This document shows, one piece after another, positions 1 through 6,675 of a stretch of DNA of 6,800 nt (positions within the stretch are counted from its first letter, which is position 1; each line of letters begins with the position of its first letter). The notes below the pieces were generated by a model. It ran no database searches, had not been told where the DNA came from, and saw only the letters and a list, made by a program, of their open reading frames with translations. The position numbers were made by a program, and so were the translations under genes. Source of the DNA: Candidatus Omnitrophota bacterium (lineage in GTDB: Bacteria > Ratteibacteria > UBA8468 > B48-G9 > JAFGKM01); assembly GCA_023818785.1 (NCBI GenBank), contig JAMWCO010000080.1, positions 1 through 6,800 on the forward strand, in the 5' to 3' direction.

Positions 1-985
1 TTATAAAAAATGGTAGAAGTATACCAAAAGAAAAAATACTAACAATCCTATAGAAATATTTCCTTTTATATTCAGGAGCATTTGGTACTATGTTCCAGAA
101 TCTTTTAAATTTATTTAAAAGTAACCATATAAATCTTTTAGGATTTTTTTTAATAACTTCAAAAGTCATTTTATATAAAAGTTTATTCCTTTCTATCTCT
201 TCAATCTCAAGAATTCCTTTTGGAAAATAAGAACAAGGCCCTCCTTCTGAATAAATATTATTCCCTTCCCAAAAAACCCATCCTCCCATTGTTGTCCCTG
301 AAATAAATTTATGGAATATTTTATAATTTCTAATGATCCATGGAGAAAGGGTTAAACAAAATCCAATAACAAGTAAAATGATTTTTCTAAATCTTATTTT
401 TAAATTTTCTTTAAAAAATAGAATATGGAGAATTGAAACAGGAAGATAAAGTTGCAAAATCGGCCTTGTTAATCCTGATAAACCCAAAAATATACCTGAA
501 AAGAATGAAACTTTTCCATTTCTTTCTGTAGTCATTATCAAATAAAAAATACTTAAAACTGTAAAAAAAACAAATAATGTTTCGGTTAAGAGAAAACCAT
601 TATAAAAGATGAAAAAGGGATAAAAAGAAGAAATAAATGCAGAAACAATTCCTGTCTTCTCATCAAAAGTTTTTTTACCAATATAGTAAATAAAATAAAC
701 TGTCAATATTGAAATAAAGGACTGAAAAATCCTAATTCCAATAAGGTTAAACTTAAATAAAACTAAAATACTTATAACTAAAGGATATAAAGGAGGCCTA
801 AAACTTTTAAGATTTTCTCCAACAATAAGTCCTTTACCAGATAGAAAATTTTGAACCATTTTAAAATATTCAAACTCATCATCAAAATAGAAATTATTCT
901 TTAAGATTAAAACAAAGGTAATTCTTAAGAGAAACCCTATCATAAAAATAAAAATTAAAATTTTGTTTTTATGTATTCTTTCCAT
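1..985 (-). CDS. ArnT/PMT-like membrane glycosyltransferase (GT39-type), C-terminus cut by window edge
   Basis: I translated this frame by hand: 328 residues from ATG at 985 without a stop, running off the left edge. It is a polytopic membrane protein of the GT-C/PMT_2 kind, expected to move a sugar from a polyprenyl-phosphate donor to an acceptor on the outer face of the membrane. Visible marks are a first helix (about residues 9-28), then the catalytic loop with acidic D35-D36-E37, 'SGKGL' at 49-53, R63-P64-P65, T134-E135 in a later loop, and W216..R219-N220-Y221. About eight hydrophobic segments can be seen; the family is usually 400-550 residues, so perhaps a quarter is missing. The start overlaps the deacetylase by 31 bases and has no clear Shine-Dalgarno, suggesting translational coupling. 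It is a clear paralog of the gene at 3014-4228. Acceptor and sugar are unknown. Confidence 0.85.
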   Translation of the reverse strand, partial: MERIHKNKILIFIFMIGFLLRITFVLILKNNFYFDDEFEYFKMVQNFLSGKGLIVGENLKSFRPPLYPLVISILVLFKFNLIGIRIFQSFISILTVYFIYYIGKKTFDEKTGIVSAFISSFYPFFIFYNGFLLTETLFVFFTVLSIFYLIMTTERNGKVSFFSGIFLGLSGLTRPILQLYLPVSILHILFFKENLKIRFRKIILLVIGFCLTLSPWIIRNYKIFHKFISGTTMGGWVFWEGNNIYSEGGPCSYFPKGILEIEEIERNKLLYKMTFEVIKKNPKRFIWLLLNKFKRFWNIVPNAPEYKRKYFYRIVSIFSFGILLPFFI

Positions 986-1635
986 ATTTTTAATTTAAAG
1001 ATAAAAAAACTATTATGACCATAAATCCCAACTCTACGCAAAGAATATTCTGAATTTCTAATTTTTTTATTTTTCTTTGGCGTTACAAAAGCATATTTAT
1101 AACCAGCAATTTTTACAAATTCTATTATTTTTTCATTAAATTCTCCATAAGGATAACAGAAAAATTTCACTTCTCTTCCTATCTTATCTTCAATAATTTT
1201 TTTTGAACCATATATCTCTTCTTTTACTTTATTTTCATCAATTTCTGTTAAATGTGGATGACTTAGAGTGTGAGAACCAATTTCTATACCTTCTTTTATA
1301 ATTTCCCTTATCTCTTCCCATTTCAAAAATCTATCTTTCTCATAATCTTTATATCTATTCCATAGTTTCTCTGTTGAAATGTAACCTGCAATGACAAATA
1401 TAACTGGTTTAATTTTCAACTTTTTAAATAATGGAAGTCCAAAAAGGAAATTATCGTAAAATCCATCGTCAAAAGTTATTATTAATGTTTCATTTTTTAT
1501 AAAATCTTCTTCAAATGAGAAATTTTTAAATCCCCTTTTTAACAAATAATTTATCTGTTTTTCAAATTTTTCAGGATTTACAGTTAGTGGGTCACTTTTA
1601 TACCATGGATTTATTCTGTGATAAGCAAGTATCAT
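955..1635 (-). CDS. Polysaccharide deacetylase (NodB/CE4 family), no signal peptide
   Basis: This 226-residue protein has the NodB homology domain and should hydrolyse an N-acyl (or similar) group from a sugar with a divalent metal. Motif 1 is T54-F-D56-D57-G, giving the catalytic base and metal aspartates; motif 2 is S121-H122-T-L-S-H126, giving the two metal histidines; motif 3 is Y161-P-Y-G164; and L199-R-R-V-G-I resembles the late family motif. The N-terminus MILAYHRI is typical of family members in polysaccharide clusters. There is no signal peptide or membrane helix, so it should act in the cytosol or at the inner membrane face. The start ATG shares an ATGA overlap with the stop of the GT2 gene, and AAGGAT lies about 10 bases upstream (1646-1650). 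Placement between a GT2 and an ArnT-like gene suggests a lipid-linked sugar as substrate, in the manner of ArnD; that is inference. Confidence 0.9.
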   Translation of the reverse strand: MILAYHRINPWYKSDPLTVNPEKFEKQINYLLKRGFKNFSFEEDFIKNETLIITFDDGFYDNFLFGLPLFKKLKIKPVIFVIAGYISTEKLWNRYKDYEKDRFLKWEEIREIIKEGIEIGSHTLSHPHLTEIDENKVKEEIYGSKKIIEDKIGREVKFFCYPYGEFNEKIIEFVKIAGYKYAFVTPKKNKKIRNSEYSLRRVGIYGHNSFFIFKLKIWKEYIKTKF

Positions 1636-2348
1636 TTGAATTTTATCCTTTTGAATCTATATTCAATTATCAAAGATATCATTTTCAAACCAAGAAAAAA
1701 TGCTTTTTTCATACTTCCAGTAACAGAAGATTTTCCAACTCTCGGTTTATAATTAACTGGTATTTCAATAAATTTTACACCCGTCTTTATTACAAGAAGT
1801 GTCATTTCTGGTCCAAAATGTTCTTTCCCAACTATAAAATAATTTTTAATTTTTTCATAAAGAGGTCTTTTAATAAGTCGCATAGTGCAACCAACATCTG
1901 TCAAAGTTGTAGTATTGTAAAGAAATTCCATCATTTTAGCAACAGCCCAGTTCCCCCATTTTAAGAAAAAATTCATATTAGCACCTTTCCATATAAGTTC
2001 TTTTGTTGTTCTTGTTCCAAGCACATAATCAAAATCATCACTATAAGCAAGAAGTTTAATCACATCTTTACCTTCAAATGTTCCATCAGGTTCTGAAATA
2101 ATTAAGTAATCACCAGTTGCTTCAGCAAGACCTTTTTGAATTGCATAACCATATCCTTGCTTTCTTTCATAAACAAGGCGTGCTTTTGTTTTTTTAACTT
2201 CTTCATCAGTTCCTTCAACAGCATTATTATTTACAACAATTATTTCATCAATATAACCAGAATTAAAAAAATCCTCTATTGCGTTTCGTATTGAATCCTT
2301 TTCATTATAAGTTGGGAATATAACAGATACTTTTTTATTCCTCCACAT
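1632..2348 (-). CDS. Family 2 glycosyltransferase, polyprenyl-phosphate-sugar synthase-like (DPM/ArnC-type)
   Basis: The 238-residue protein is a single GT-A domain. It opens with V-S-V-I-F-P-T-Y-N-E (residues 7-16), the nucleotide-sugar-binding start of GT2 enzymes, followed by G65-Y-G-Y-A-I-Q-K-G, typical of dolichyl/polyprenyl-phosphate hexose synthases. The metal-binding motif appears as E86-P-D88-G instead of the commoner D-x-D. Later marks are G111-T-R113, D151-V-G-C-T-M-R157, G179-P-E181 and I196-P-V-N-Y with R203. Residues about 213-232 are hydrophobic/basic and could dock on the membrane, but there are no clear transmembrane helices. The likely role is transferring a sugar from a nucleotide donor to polyprenyl phosphate on the cytosolic face, supplying the neighbouring GT39 enzymes. 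AAAGG at 2361-2365 is a possible ribosome site, about 12 bases from the ATG. A 7-base gap follows the methyltransferase; the stop overlaps the deacetylase start by 4 bases. The sugar is unknown. Confidence 0.87.
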   Translation of the reverse strand: MWRNKKVSVIFPTYNEKDSIRNAIEDFFNSGYIDEIIVVNNNAVEGTDEEVKKTKARLVYERKQGYGYAIQKGLAEATGDYLIISEPDGTFEGKDVIKLLAYSDDFDYVLGTRTTKELIWKGANMNFFLKWGNWAVAKMMEFLYNTTTLTDVGCTMRLIKRPLYEKIKNYFIVGKEHFGPEMTLLVIKTGVKFIEIPVNYKPRVGKSSVTGSMKKAFFLGLKMISLIIEYRFKRIKFK

Positions 2349-2355
2349 TTATTTA

Positions 2356-3045
2356 TTATTCCTTTCTTCCCACTATTATATTATGGGCCAAGAATAGATT
2401 TAAAGGAAATATTTTTTGGATCCCTTTTTCAAAAAAATCAATAAAATTTAAACACCATTGAGGAACAAATTCAGGGGCAAATCCGCTTTTCATAATCTTC
2501 TCTATAACTATTCCATTTTCTTTTAAAGATTTAATTATAAAAGAAACTGGTATTAACTTTTCCTTCCCTGTGTCTTGTGGTACTTTCTTCATTAATAAAT
2601 ACCAATAAGGATTAAGTGGATTATGTTCCCAAATTAATATAATTCCAGATTTTTTAGTAACTCTTACCATTTCTTTAATTGCTTTTTTTACATTTTTATA
2701 ATTTTCTAAATGATGAAGCATAACTATTGCAATTACAAGGTCAAAAATATTATCTTGGAAATCAAGAGATAATATATTTCCTATTTTTACTTTCCCAGGA
2801 AGTTTTTGATTTGCAATTTCTACCATTTTTGAAGAAATATCAATACCCAAAACATTATAACCATATTTACTCAATCTGTAAATTAAATTACCTGTTCCAC
2901 AACCAACATCTAAGATTTTTATATTTGTATCAGGACATATTTTTCTAATAAAATTTATTCTTTTAGAAATATAATATTCATAAATATGTTTTGGAAAAAT
3001 TTCATCATAGAATTCAGCCACTCTGTCGAAAATATTTTCTTCCAT
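2356..3045 (-). CDS. Class I SAM-dependent methyltransferase (Methyltransf_11/25 type)
   Basis: This 229-residue protein has the Rossmann-type methyltransferase fold. Motif I is I44-L-D46-V-G-C-G-T-G52 for SAM binding; D69 at the end of strand 2 (G-I-D-I) should bind the ribose hydroxyls; F101-D-L-V-I-A is motif IV/post-I; and M109-L-H-H-L follows it. The segment W139-E-H-N-P-L-N-P-Y-W resembles a signature I recall from methyltransferases in envelope polysaccharide clusters, where small hydrophobic C-terminal regions are also common. No transmembrane helices or signal are seen, so it is cytosolic. The acceptor cannot be read from sequence; context favours a sugar, a lipid-linked intermediate or a precursor of either. 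The gene begins 32 bases inside the end of the upstream glycosyltransferase and has only a weak purine stretch before its ATG, pointing to coupled translation. Family call is firm, substrate is not. Confidence 0.88.
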   Translation of the reverse strand: MEENIFDRVAEFYDEIFPKHIYEYYISKRINFIRKICPDTNIKILDVGCGTGNLIYRLSKYGYNVLGIDISSKMVEIANQKLPGKVKIGNILSLDFQDNIFDLVIAIVMLHHLENYKNVKKAIKEMVRVTKKSGIILIWEHNPLNPYWYLLMKKVPQDTGKEKLIPVSFIIKSLKENGIVIEKIMKSGFAPEFVPQWCLNFIDFFEKGIQKIFPLNLFLAHNIIVGRKE

Positions 3046-4228
3046 ATTTTGTATCTTTTAGATAATAAATTGCAAAAATTATCAGAAAACCCATAATAGG
3101 GAATCGGTATCTTATAGTTGTTCTAATTAATATAGAAACGCCTGAATAAAGAAAAACTGGTAAATAGAGTAATAACCATTGGTGATAATATTTAAAAGAT
3201 TTTATTATTCCTAAGAAGCCTAAAATTATAATAGGTGTTTCTGATAAAAAACTGATTATTTGATGAGATTTTTTATAAGATTCACCAGGCCCTGAAATTG
3301 TTGATGGGTAAAACTTCCAATATCTTACAAATCTATTCAATATTAATTTAATATACAATTTCGGTTTTTTTTTAATAAATTCAAATGTTTTCTTATACAA
3401 AATTTTATCTATCTCTACTTCCGAAAGATTTTTAAACTCTTCTATATTTTCAGCATGGTAAAAACCTGATGGACTACTTAATGAATATTCATTATTAGCA
3501 ATAAAAAATACAATTCCTCCTTCTGTTGATGTTATGATAAAATGATTTAAAACTTTATAATTTCTTATTCCCCATAAAATAGAAAAAATTAAAAAACTAA
3601 TAACTACCAATGGCAATTCTTTTAAAAAATTTTTCTTATTTTTTATAAAAATGGTTAAAATTATAAAAGGAATAAGTATAATAAAAGTAGGCCTTGTTAT
3701 ACACAAATATCCAAAGATTAAATTGCCAAAAATTAAGTATAAATTTCTTTTATTTTCTATATCCCATTTTGTTAAGAAGAAAATACTTAAAATTAAAAGG
3801 AAAGCAATAATAGTTTCAGGAGCAAGATATCCAGTCCAAAAAATAGAAGCAGGGTAAATTGAATAAATTAATGCGGATAAAAAGGCAGTTTTTCCATCAA
3901 CAAGAATTTTAGCAATAAAATATAATAAAATACAAGTTAATGAACTTAAAAATGCAAGACCTATTTTTGCAGCAAGATAATTATGTCCAAAAATTTTGTA
4001 AATAAATGCTAAAAAAAAAGGAAAACCAGGACTTCTCCATGCATAAAATTTAGTCCCATCAGGGAAATAGGGATTATTTACCCAATATCCCTTCCCTGAA
4101 GCAATCTTCCATCCAAGTTCATCCCACCAATCACCCCAGACATCAACTGAATTATCAAGAGTCAAAATAAAACAAATCCTTAAAAACAAAGCCAATAAAA
4201 AAACATATAAAATTTTTCTGTTAATCAT
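3014..4228 (-). CDS. ArnT/PMT-like membrane glycosyltransferase (GT39-type), first gene of minus operon
   Basis: With the ATG at 4228 the protein has 404 residues and about 10-12 hydrophobic segments. It should transfer a sugar from polyprenyl phosphate to an acceptor outside the cytoplasmic membrane. The first extracytoplasmic loop carries W-W-D36-E37, the acidic catalytic pair of PMT/ArnT proteins, then S-G-K-G-Y and R65-S-P-G-F-P; P137-E138 is the second-loop acidic site; W219..R222-N-Y and, near the end, R373-Y-R-F-P are also family-like. The frame extends to a TTG at 4252, but I prefer the ATG: it matches the paralog's N-terminal length, and the candidate -10 box at 4241-4246 lies between the two codons. 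No Shine-Dalgarno is seen; the mRNA may be nearly leaderless. The stop overlaps the methyltransferase start by 32 bases. The acceptor is unknown. Confidence 0.88.
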   Translation of the reverse strand: MINRKILYVFLLALFLRICFILTLDNSVDVWGDWWDELGWKIASGKGYWVNNPYFPDGTKFYAWRSPGFPFFLAFIYKIFGHNYLAAKIGLAFLSSLTCILLYFIAKILVDGKTAFLSALIYSIYPASIFWTGYLAPETIIAFLLILSIFFLTKWDIENKRNLYLIFGNLIFGYLCITRPTFIILIPFIILTIFIKNKKNFLKELPLVVISFLIFSILWGIRNYKVLNHFIITSTEGGIVFFIANNEYSLSSPSGFYHAENIEEFKNLSEVEIDKILYKKTFEFIKKKPKLYIKLILNRFVRYWKFYPSTISGPGESYKKSHQIISFLSETPIIILGFLGIIKSFKYYHQWLLLYLPVFLYSGVSILIRTTIRYRFPIMGFLIIFAIYYLKDTKYGRKYFRQSG

Positions 4229-4263
4229 TTTTTTTATATAATTATAAAACAAAAAGTGGAAAA
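4229..4263. promoter_or_regulatory. Divergent intergenic region with palindromic TATAATTATA (overlapping -10 boxes)
   Basis: The 35 bases between the two divergent ATGs contain a perfect palindrome at 4237-4246. It reads TATAAT on the plus strand at 4237-4242 and TATAAT on the minus strand at 4246-4241. For the minus gene, a partial -35 (TTTCCA, minus strand, 4270-4265) lies 18 bases upstream; for the plus gene only a poor -35 match (TTTTCT, 4214-4219) lies 17 bases upstream. The plus start would have a leader of about 14 bases with a short GTGGA at 4256-4260; the minus start would have almost no leader. Because the sequence is very AT-rich, chance matches are likely, so this rests mainly on position and symmetry. 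Confidence 0.5.
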
Positions 4264-5655
4264 ATGGAAAAATTAGAGAAATATAAAAAAATTTTAATTT
4301 TTTTGAATATTTTATATTTCTTTTTAATTTTACCTTGTGAATCTCCAGTTATGTACCCTATGTTTATTGATTCAGGTTATTATGCTTACACTGCTCAGAG
4401 AATTAAAGAAGGGAAAATTTTATACAAAGAAATTTGGGAAGCAAAATTTCCTGCTATATATTATATTTACACATTCCTTTTTACTCTTTTCCCTGAATCC
4501 AGATGGACTTTATACTTTACTGATATAACTCTAACCATTTTATTTCTTCTAATTTTATATCTGATTTTTAAACAATATAATTTACAAAATGAATATATTC
4601 TCCTTATTCCATTTTTGTTGACAGTTTATAGAGTTTATCCATCTTATAGTGGAGGAAATCTAAACGAACATTATTTTATTTTTTTCTTTTTTCTTACCTA
4701 TTACTTTTTGATAAAAAGTAATCCATCTAAATTATATATGTTTTTTATTGGTTTAACATCTACTATCTCCTGTTTATTTAAACAAAATTTAATTTTTTTC
4801 ACATTATTTTTGTTATTATTTTTTATACAAAAAATTAATAAAGATATTAAATTTTTTATAATCGGTAGTTTTATTCCATTAATTTTTTTTATCTATGTTA
4901 TGTTAAAGGGTTACCCAGAAAGTATTGATTGTACAATCTTTTATCCAATTTTTTGGGGGAAGGAAAATCCTAAAAGTTTTTATAAATTTATTTTAGATTT
5001 GAAATTTCATCTTCTTTATGGACCTTTTTTACAAATGATTATATTATTTATTCTTTCTTTATTTTATATAAAAAATACAAAATTCAAAAAAGAAATATTC
5101 TCTTTTTCCTTTATTCCACTTTTTATTTTATTTAAAACTCCACCATCTCATCTTCATTATTCAATTATTTTTTTTATTCCTATTATCTTTTCTTCTCTTC
5201 ATCTTTTAATCAATTTTCGGTATAAAAAATTTTTATTCATTACTTTTTTACTATTAACTTTATTCCCTATAAAATTTATTTATTTGAGGCTAAAACATTC
5301 AGCAAAAGCATTGAAAATAATTATTATAGAAAAAGATTTAAGAAATGTTGTTAATCCTATTGCTTTTACAATTATCAAACATTTACAAGATGGGGAAAGA
5401 TTTATTATGAACCCACCTGACCCAACTATATATTTTTATACAAAAACAAAAAGTTCTTTGAAATTCATTAATTTTGATTATTCAATCTCAACATATTATA
5501 AAAAAGAATTAGCAAGAGAGATTAGAAAAAATCCTCCTGATTATATTTACTGGGATAAACCAATTTCAGAATTTGAAGGAATTTTTAGTATTAATAAAGA
5601 TGAATATATACTGGAAAAAGTTGATGAAAATTTTTATAAATTTAAGTTAAAATAG
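4264..5655 (+). CDS. GT-C fold membrane glycosyltransferase (PMT_2/GT39-like), distinct from the minus-strand pair
   Basis: This 463-residue, very hydrophobic protein has about ten transmembrane segments and a soluble tail from about residue 345. The first loop reads F-I-D36-S-G-Y-Y, then A-Q-R-I-K-E-G and Y-K-E-I-W-E-A-K-F-P-A-I-Y-Y. This is the pattern of a PMT_2 subgroup where a single aspartate after the first helix is followed by 'G..PY.D.WD.K.P'. A second acidic loop is N132-L-N-E135-H-Y, and P293-P-S-H-L-H-Y is a later family-like loop. The tail contains N383-P-P-D-P-T-I-Y and P424-P-D-Y-I-Y-W, resembling the C-terminal domain common in this subgroup. Expected role: sugar transfer from a polyprenyl-phosphate donor on the outer membrane face. 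It differs in architecture from the minus-strand pair. It is divergently transcribed and followed closely by a URO-D-like gene. Sugar and acceptor are unknown. Confidence 0.8.
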   Translation: MEKLEKYKKILIFLNILYFFLILPCESPVMYPMFIDSGYYAYTAQRIKEGKILYKEIWEAKFPAIYYIYTFLFTLFPESRWTLYFTDITLTILFLLILYLIFKQYNLQNEYILLIPFLLTVYRVYPSYSGGNLNEHYFIFFFFLTYYFLIKSNPSKLYMFFIGLTSTISCLFKQNLIFFTLFLLLFFIQKINKDIKFFIIGSFIPLIFFIYVMLKGYPESIDCTIFYPIFWGKENPKSFYKFILDLKFHLLYGPFLQMIILFILSLFYIKNTKFKKEIFSFSFIPLFILFKTPPSHLHYSIIFFIPIIFSSLHLLINFRYKKFLFITFLLLTLFPIKFIYLRLKHSAKALKIIIIEKDLRNVVNPIAFTIIKHLQDGERFIMNPPDPTIYFYTKTKSSLKFINFDYSISTYYKKELAREIRKNPPDYIYWDKPISEFEGIFSINKDEYILEKVDENFYKFKLK

Positions 5656-5660
5656 GAGGA
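5654..5660 (+). promoter_or_regulatory. Strong ribosome binding site AGGAGGA overlapping the upstream stop codon
   Basis: AGGAGGA is the only near-consensus Shine-Dalgarno in the window. Its first two bases are also the last two bases of the TAG stop of the glycosyltransferase. It touches the ATG at 5661 directly but stands 4 bases (after GGAGG) from the ATG at 5664, so it favours the second ATG and indicates coupled translation of the two plus-strand genes. Confidence 0.75.
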
Positions 5661-5663
5661 ATG

Positions 5664-6641
5664 ATGGGACAAAAATTTTCTTTTAGTTTTTCAGACCATT
5701 TACTTTTAGAGATTGGGAATATTAATTTTTATCAATTACATTTTGACCCAGTAGCAATTGTAAAAACATACGAAAAATTAAAAGAAATAGCAGAAGAATT
5801 AGAAGTTCCATCACCTATCCCAAAAATGGCAGGATTTGCTTATCCACATATTTCTTCTCTTGGAGCAAAAATTGAATTTCCTTTAGATGGAGAACCAAAA
5901 CCATTTCCAATAATAAAAAATCTTGATGATATTGATAGGTTGAAAGAACCAGAAGATTATTTAAGTGCACCTATAATACAAAAAAAACTGAAAACATTAT
6001 CAGAATTGAAAAAAATTGTTCCAGAAACACCAAATACAATTGGACATCTTTATGAAGGACCTATATCAACTGCTGTTTTAATTATGGGACAGGAATTTTT
6101 TATTCTTATTTATGAGAATCCTAAAAAAGCAAAAAAGTTACTTGAGTTTTGTGTAAAAAGTGCCCTCAATTATACAAAAACAATATTAAACTATTTTGGA
6201 GAGGAAATAAATGAAGGACCAAAGGGAATACCAGATGATTTTGCAGGCATTTTACCACCAAAACTATTTCCTGAATTTGTTTTACAATACTGGAATAAAA
6301 TGTATGAAGGACTTAAAGCAACAGAAAGACATTTACACAGTGAACTATTAAGAGAAGAACATTTAAAATTTTTAAAAGACATTAAAATAGATGTTTTTGA
6401 CCCTTCAACAGACCAATATTTAAATGGAGAAATTTTATCAAAAAGTTGTCCTTGTAAATTTACATTAAGAATAAAATCCTGGGAAATTTTTAATTTAAAT
6501 GAGGATGAACTTGAAAGATTATATATTAAACTGGCAAGTTATAAACCATTATCAATAAATTTTTCACTTGATAGATTGGTTGATTTGCCTAAAATAAAAA
6601 GATTACTTAAAATTGCAAGAGAATATGAAAAAGATATTTAA
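5664..6641 (+). CDS. Uroporphyrinogen decarboxylase (URO-D)-superfamily protein, divergent; possible corrinoid-type methyltransferase
   Basis: The 325-residue protein (326 if the adjacent ATG at 5661 is used) has the general layout of URO-D/methylcobamide methyltransferase barrels. Family-like parts are the K-M-A-G-F-A-Y-P-H segment with L-G-A-K-I-E-F, the P-I-I-K-N-L-D-D-I-D-R-L-K-E-P run near residues 82-96, G127-H-L-Y-E-G-P133, and a long helix with N-P-K-K-A-K-K-L-L-E-F. H223-L-H225 stands where the barrel's metal or substrate histidine is often found, followed by D-V-F-D-P-S-T-D. C262-P-C264 comes where ordinary members have a G-N-x-D-P-like loop, and the C-terminus lacks the usual Pro-rich turn. 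It is therefore unlikely to make haem precursors; a cobalamin-linked methyl transfer or other barrel chemistry is possible. It is cytosolic, with no signal peptide. The 8-base distance to the glycosyltransferase stop indicates one operon. Confidence 0.78.
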   Translation: MGQKFSFSFSDHLLLEIGNINFYQLHFDPVAIVKTYEKLKEIAEELEVPSPIPKMAGFAYPHISSLGAKIEFPLDGEPKPFPIIKNLDDIDRLKEPEDYLSAPIIQKKLKTLSELKKIVPETPNTIGHLYEGPISTAVLIMGQEFFILIYENPKKAKKLLEFCVKSALNYTKTILNYFGEEINEGPKGIPDDFAGILPPKLFPEFVLQYWNKMYEGLKATERHLHSELLREEHLKFLKDIKIDVFDPSTDQYLNGEILSKSCPCKFTLRIKSWEIFNLNEDELERLYIKLASYKPLSINFSLDRLVDLPKIKRLLKIAREYEKDI

Positions 6642-6643
6642 AT

Positions 6644-6669
6644 GTGAGAAATTTACAAATAATTTTCAC
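6644..6669. terminator. Weak hairpin between convergent genes, possible bidirectional terminator
   Basis: GTGAGAAATT (6644-6653) can pair with AATTTTCAC (6661-6669), leaving one bulged G and a 7-base loop. It sits in the 34 bases between two convergent stop codons, the expected place for a shared terminator. The stem is mostly A-T and no proper U-tract follows on either strand, so the call is tentative. Confidence 0.3.
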
Positions 6670-6675
6670 TAAAGA

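Noticed and set aside
1587..1964. 125-residue plus-strand open frame
   Set aside because: It lies antisense across the deacetylase/GT2 junction, whose motifs are clear, and its Phe-, Lys- and Ser-rich composition is that of an antisense reading of AT-rich coding DNA.
2727..2948. 73-residue plus-strand open frame
   Set aside because: Antisense to the SAM-binding region of the methyltransferase; no family features.
3651..3857. 68-residue plus-strand open frame
   Set aside because: Antisense to transmembrane segments of the GT39 gene; Lys/Ile repeats mirror the Phe/Ile codons of the real gene.
4229..4252. TTG start at 4252 extending the first minus-strand gene by 8 residues
   Set aside because: No ribosome site upstream; it would place the start ahead of the candidate -10 box, and the paralog has no matching extension.
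4337..4528. 63-residue plus-strand open frame
   Set aside because: Out-of-frame reading inside the first third of the GT-C gene, including its catalytic loop.
6191..6382. 63-residue minus-strand open frame
   Set aside because: Antisense to the URO-D-like gene; Ser/Lys/Cys-rich with no start signal.
6642..6675. Strong intrinsic terminator between the convergent genes
   Set aside because: Only a weak, bulged, A-T stem without a U-tract is present, so it is listed as a low-confidence feature and not as a finding.
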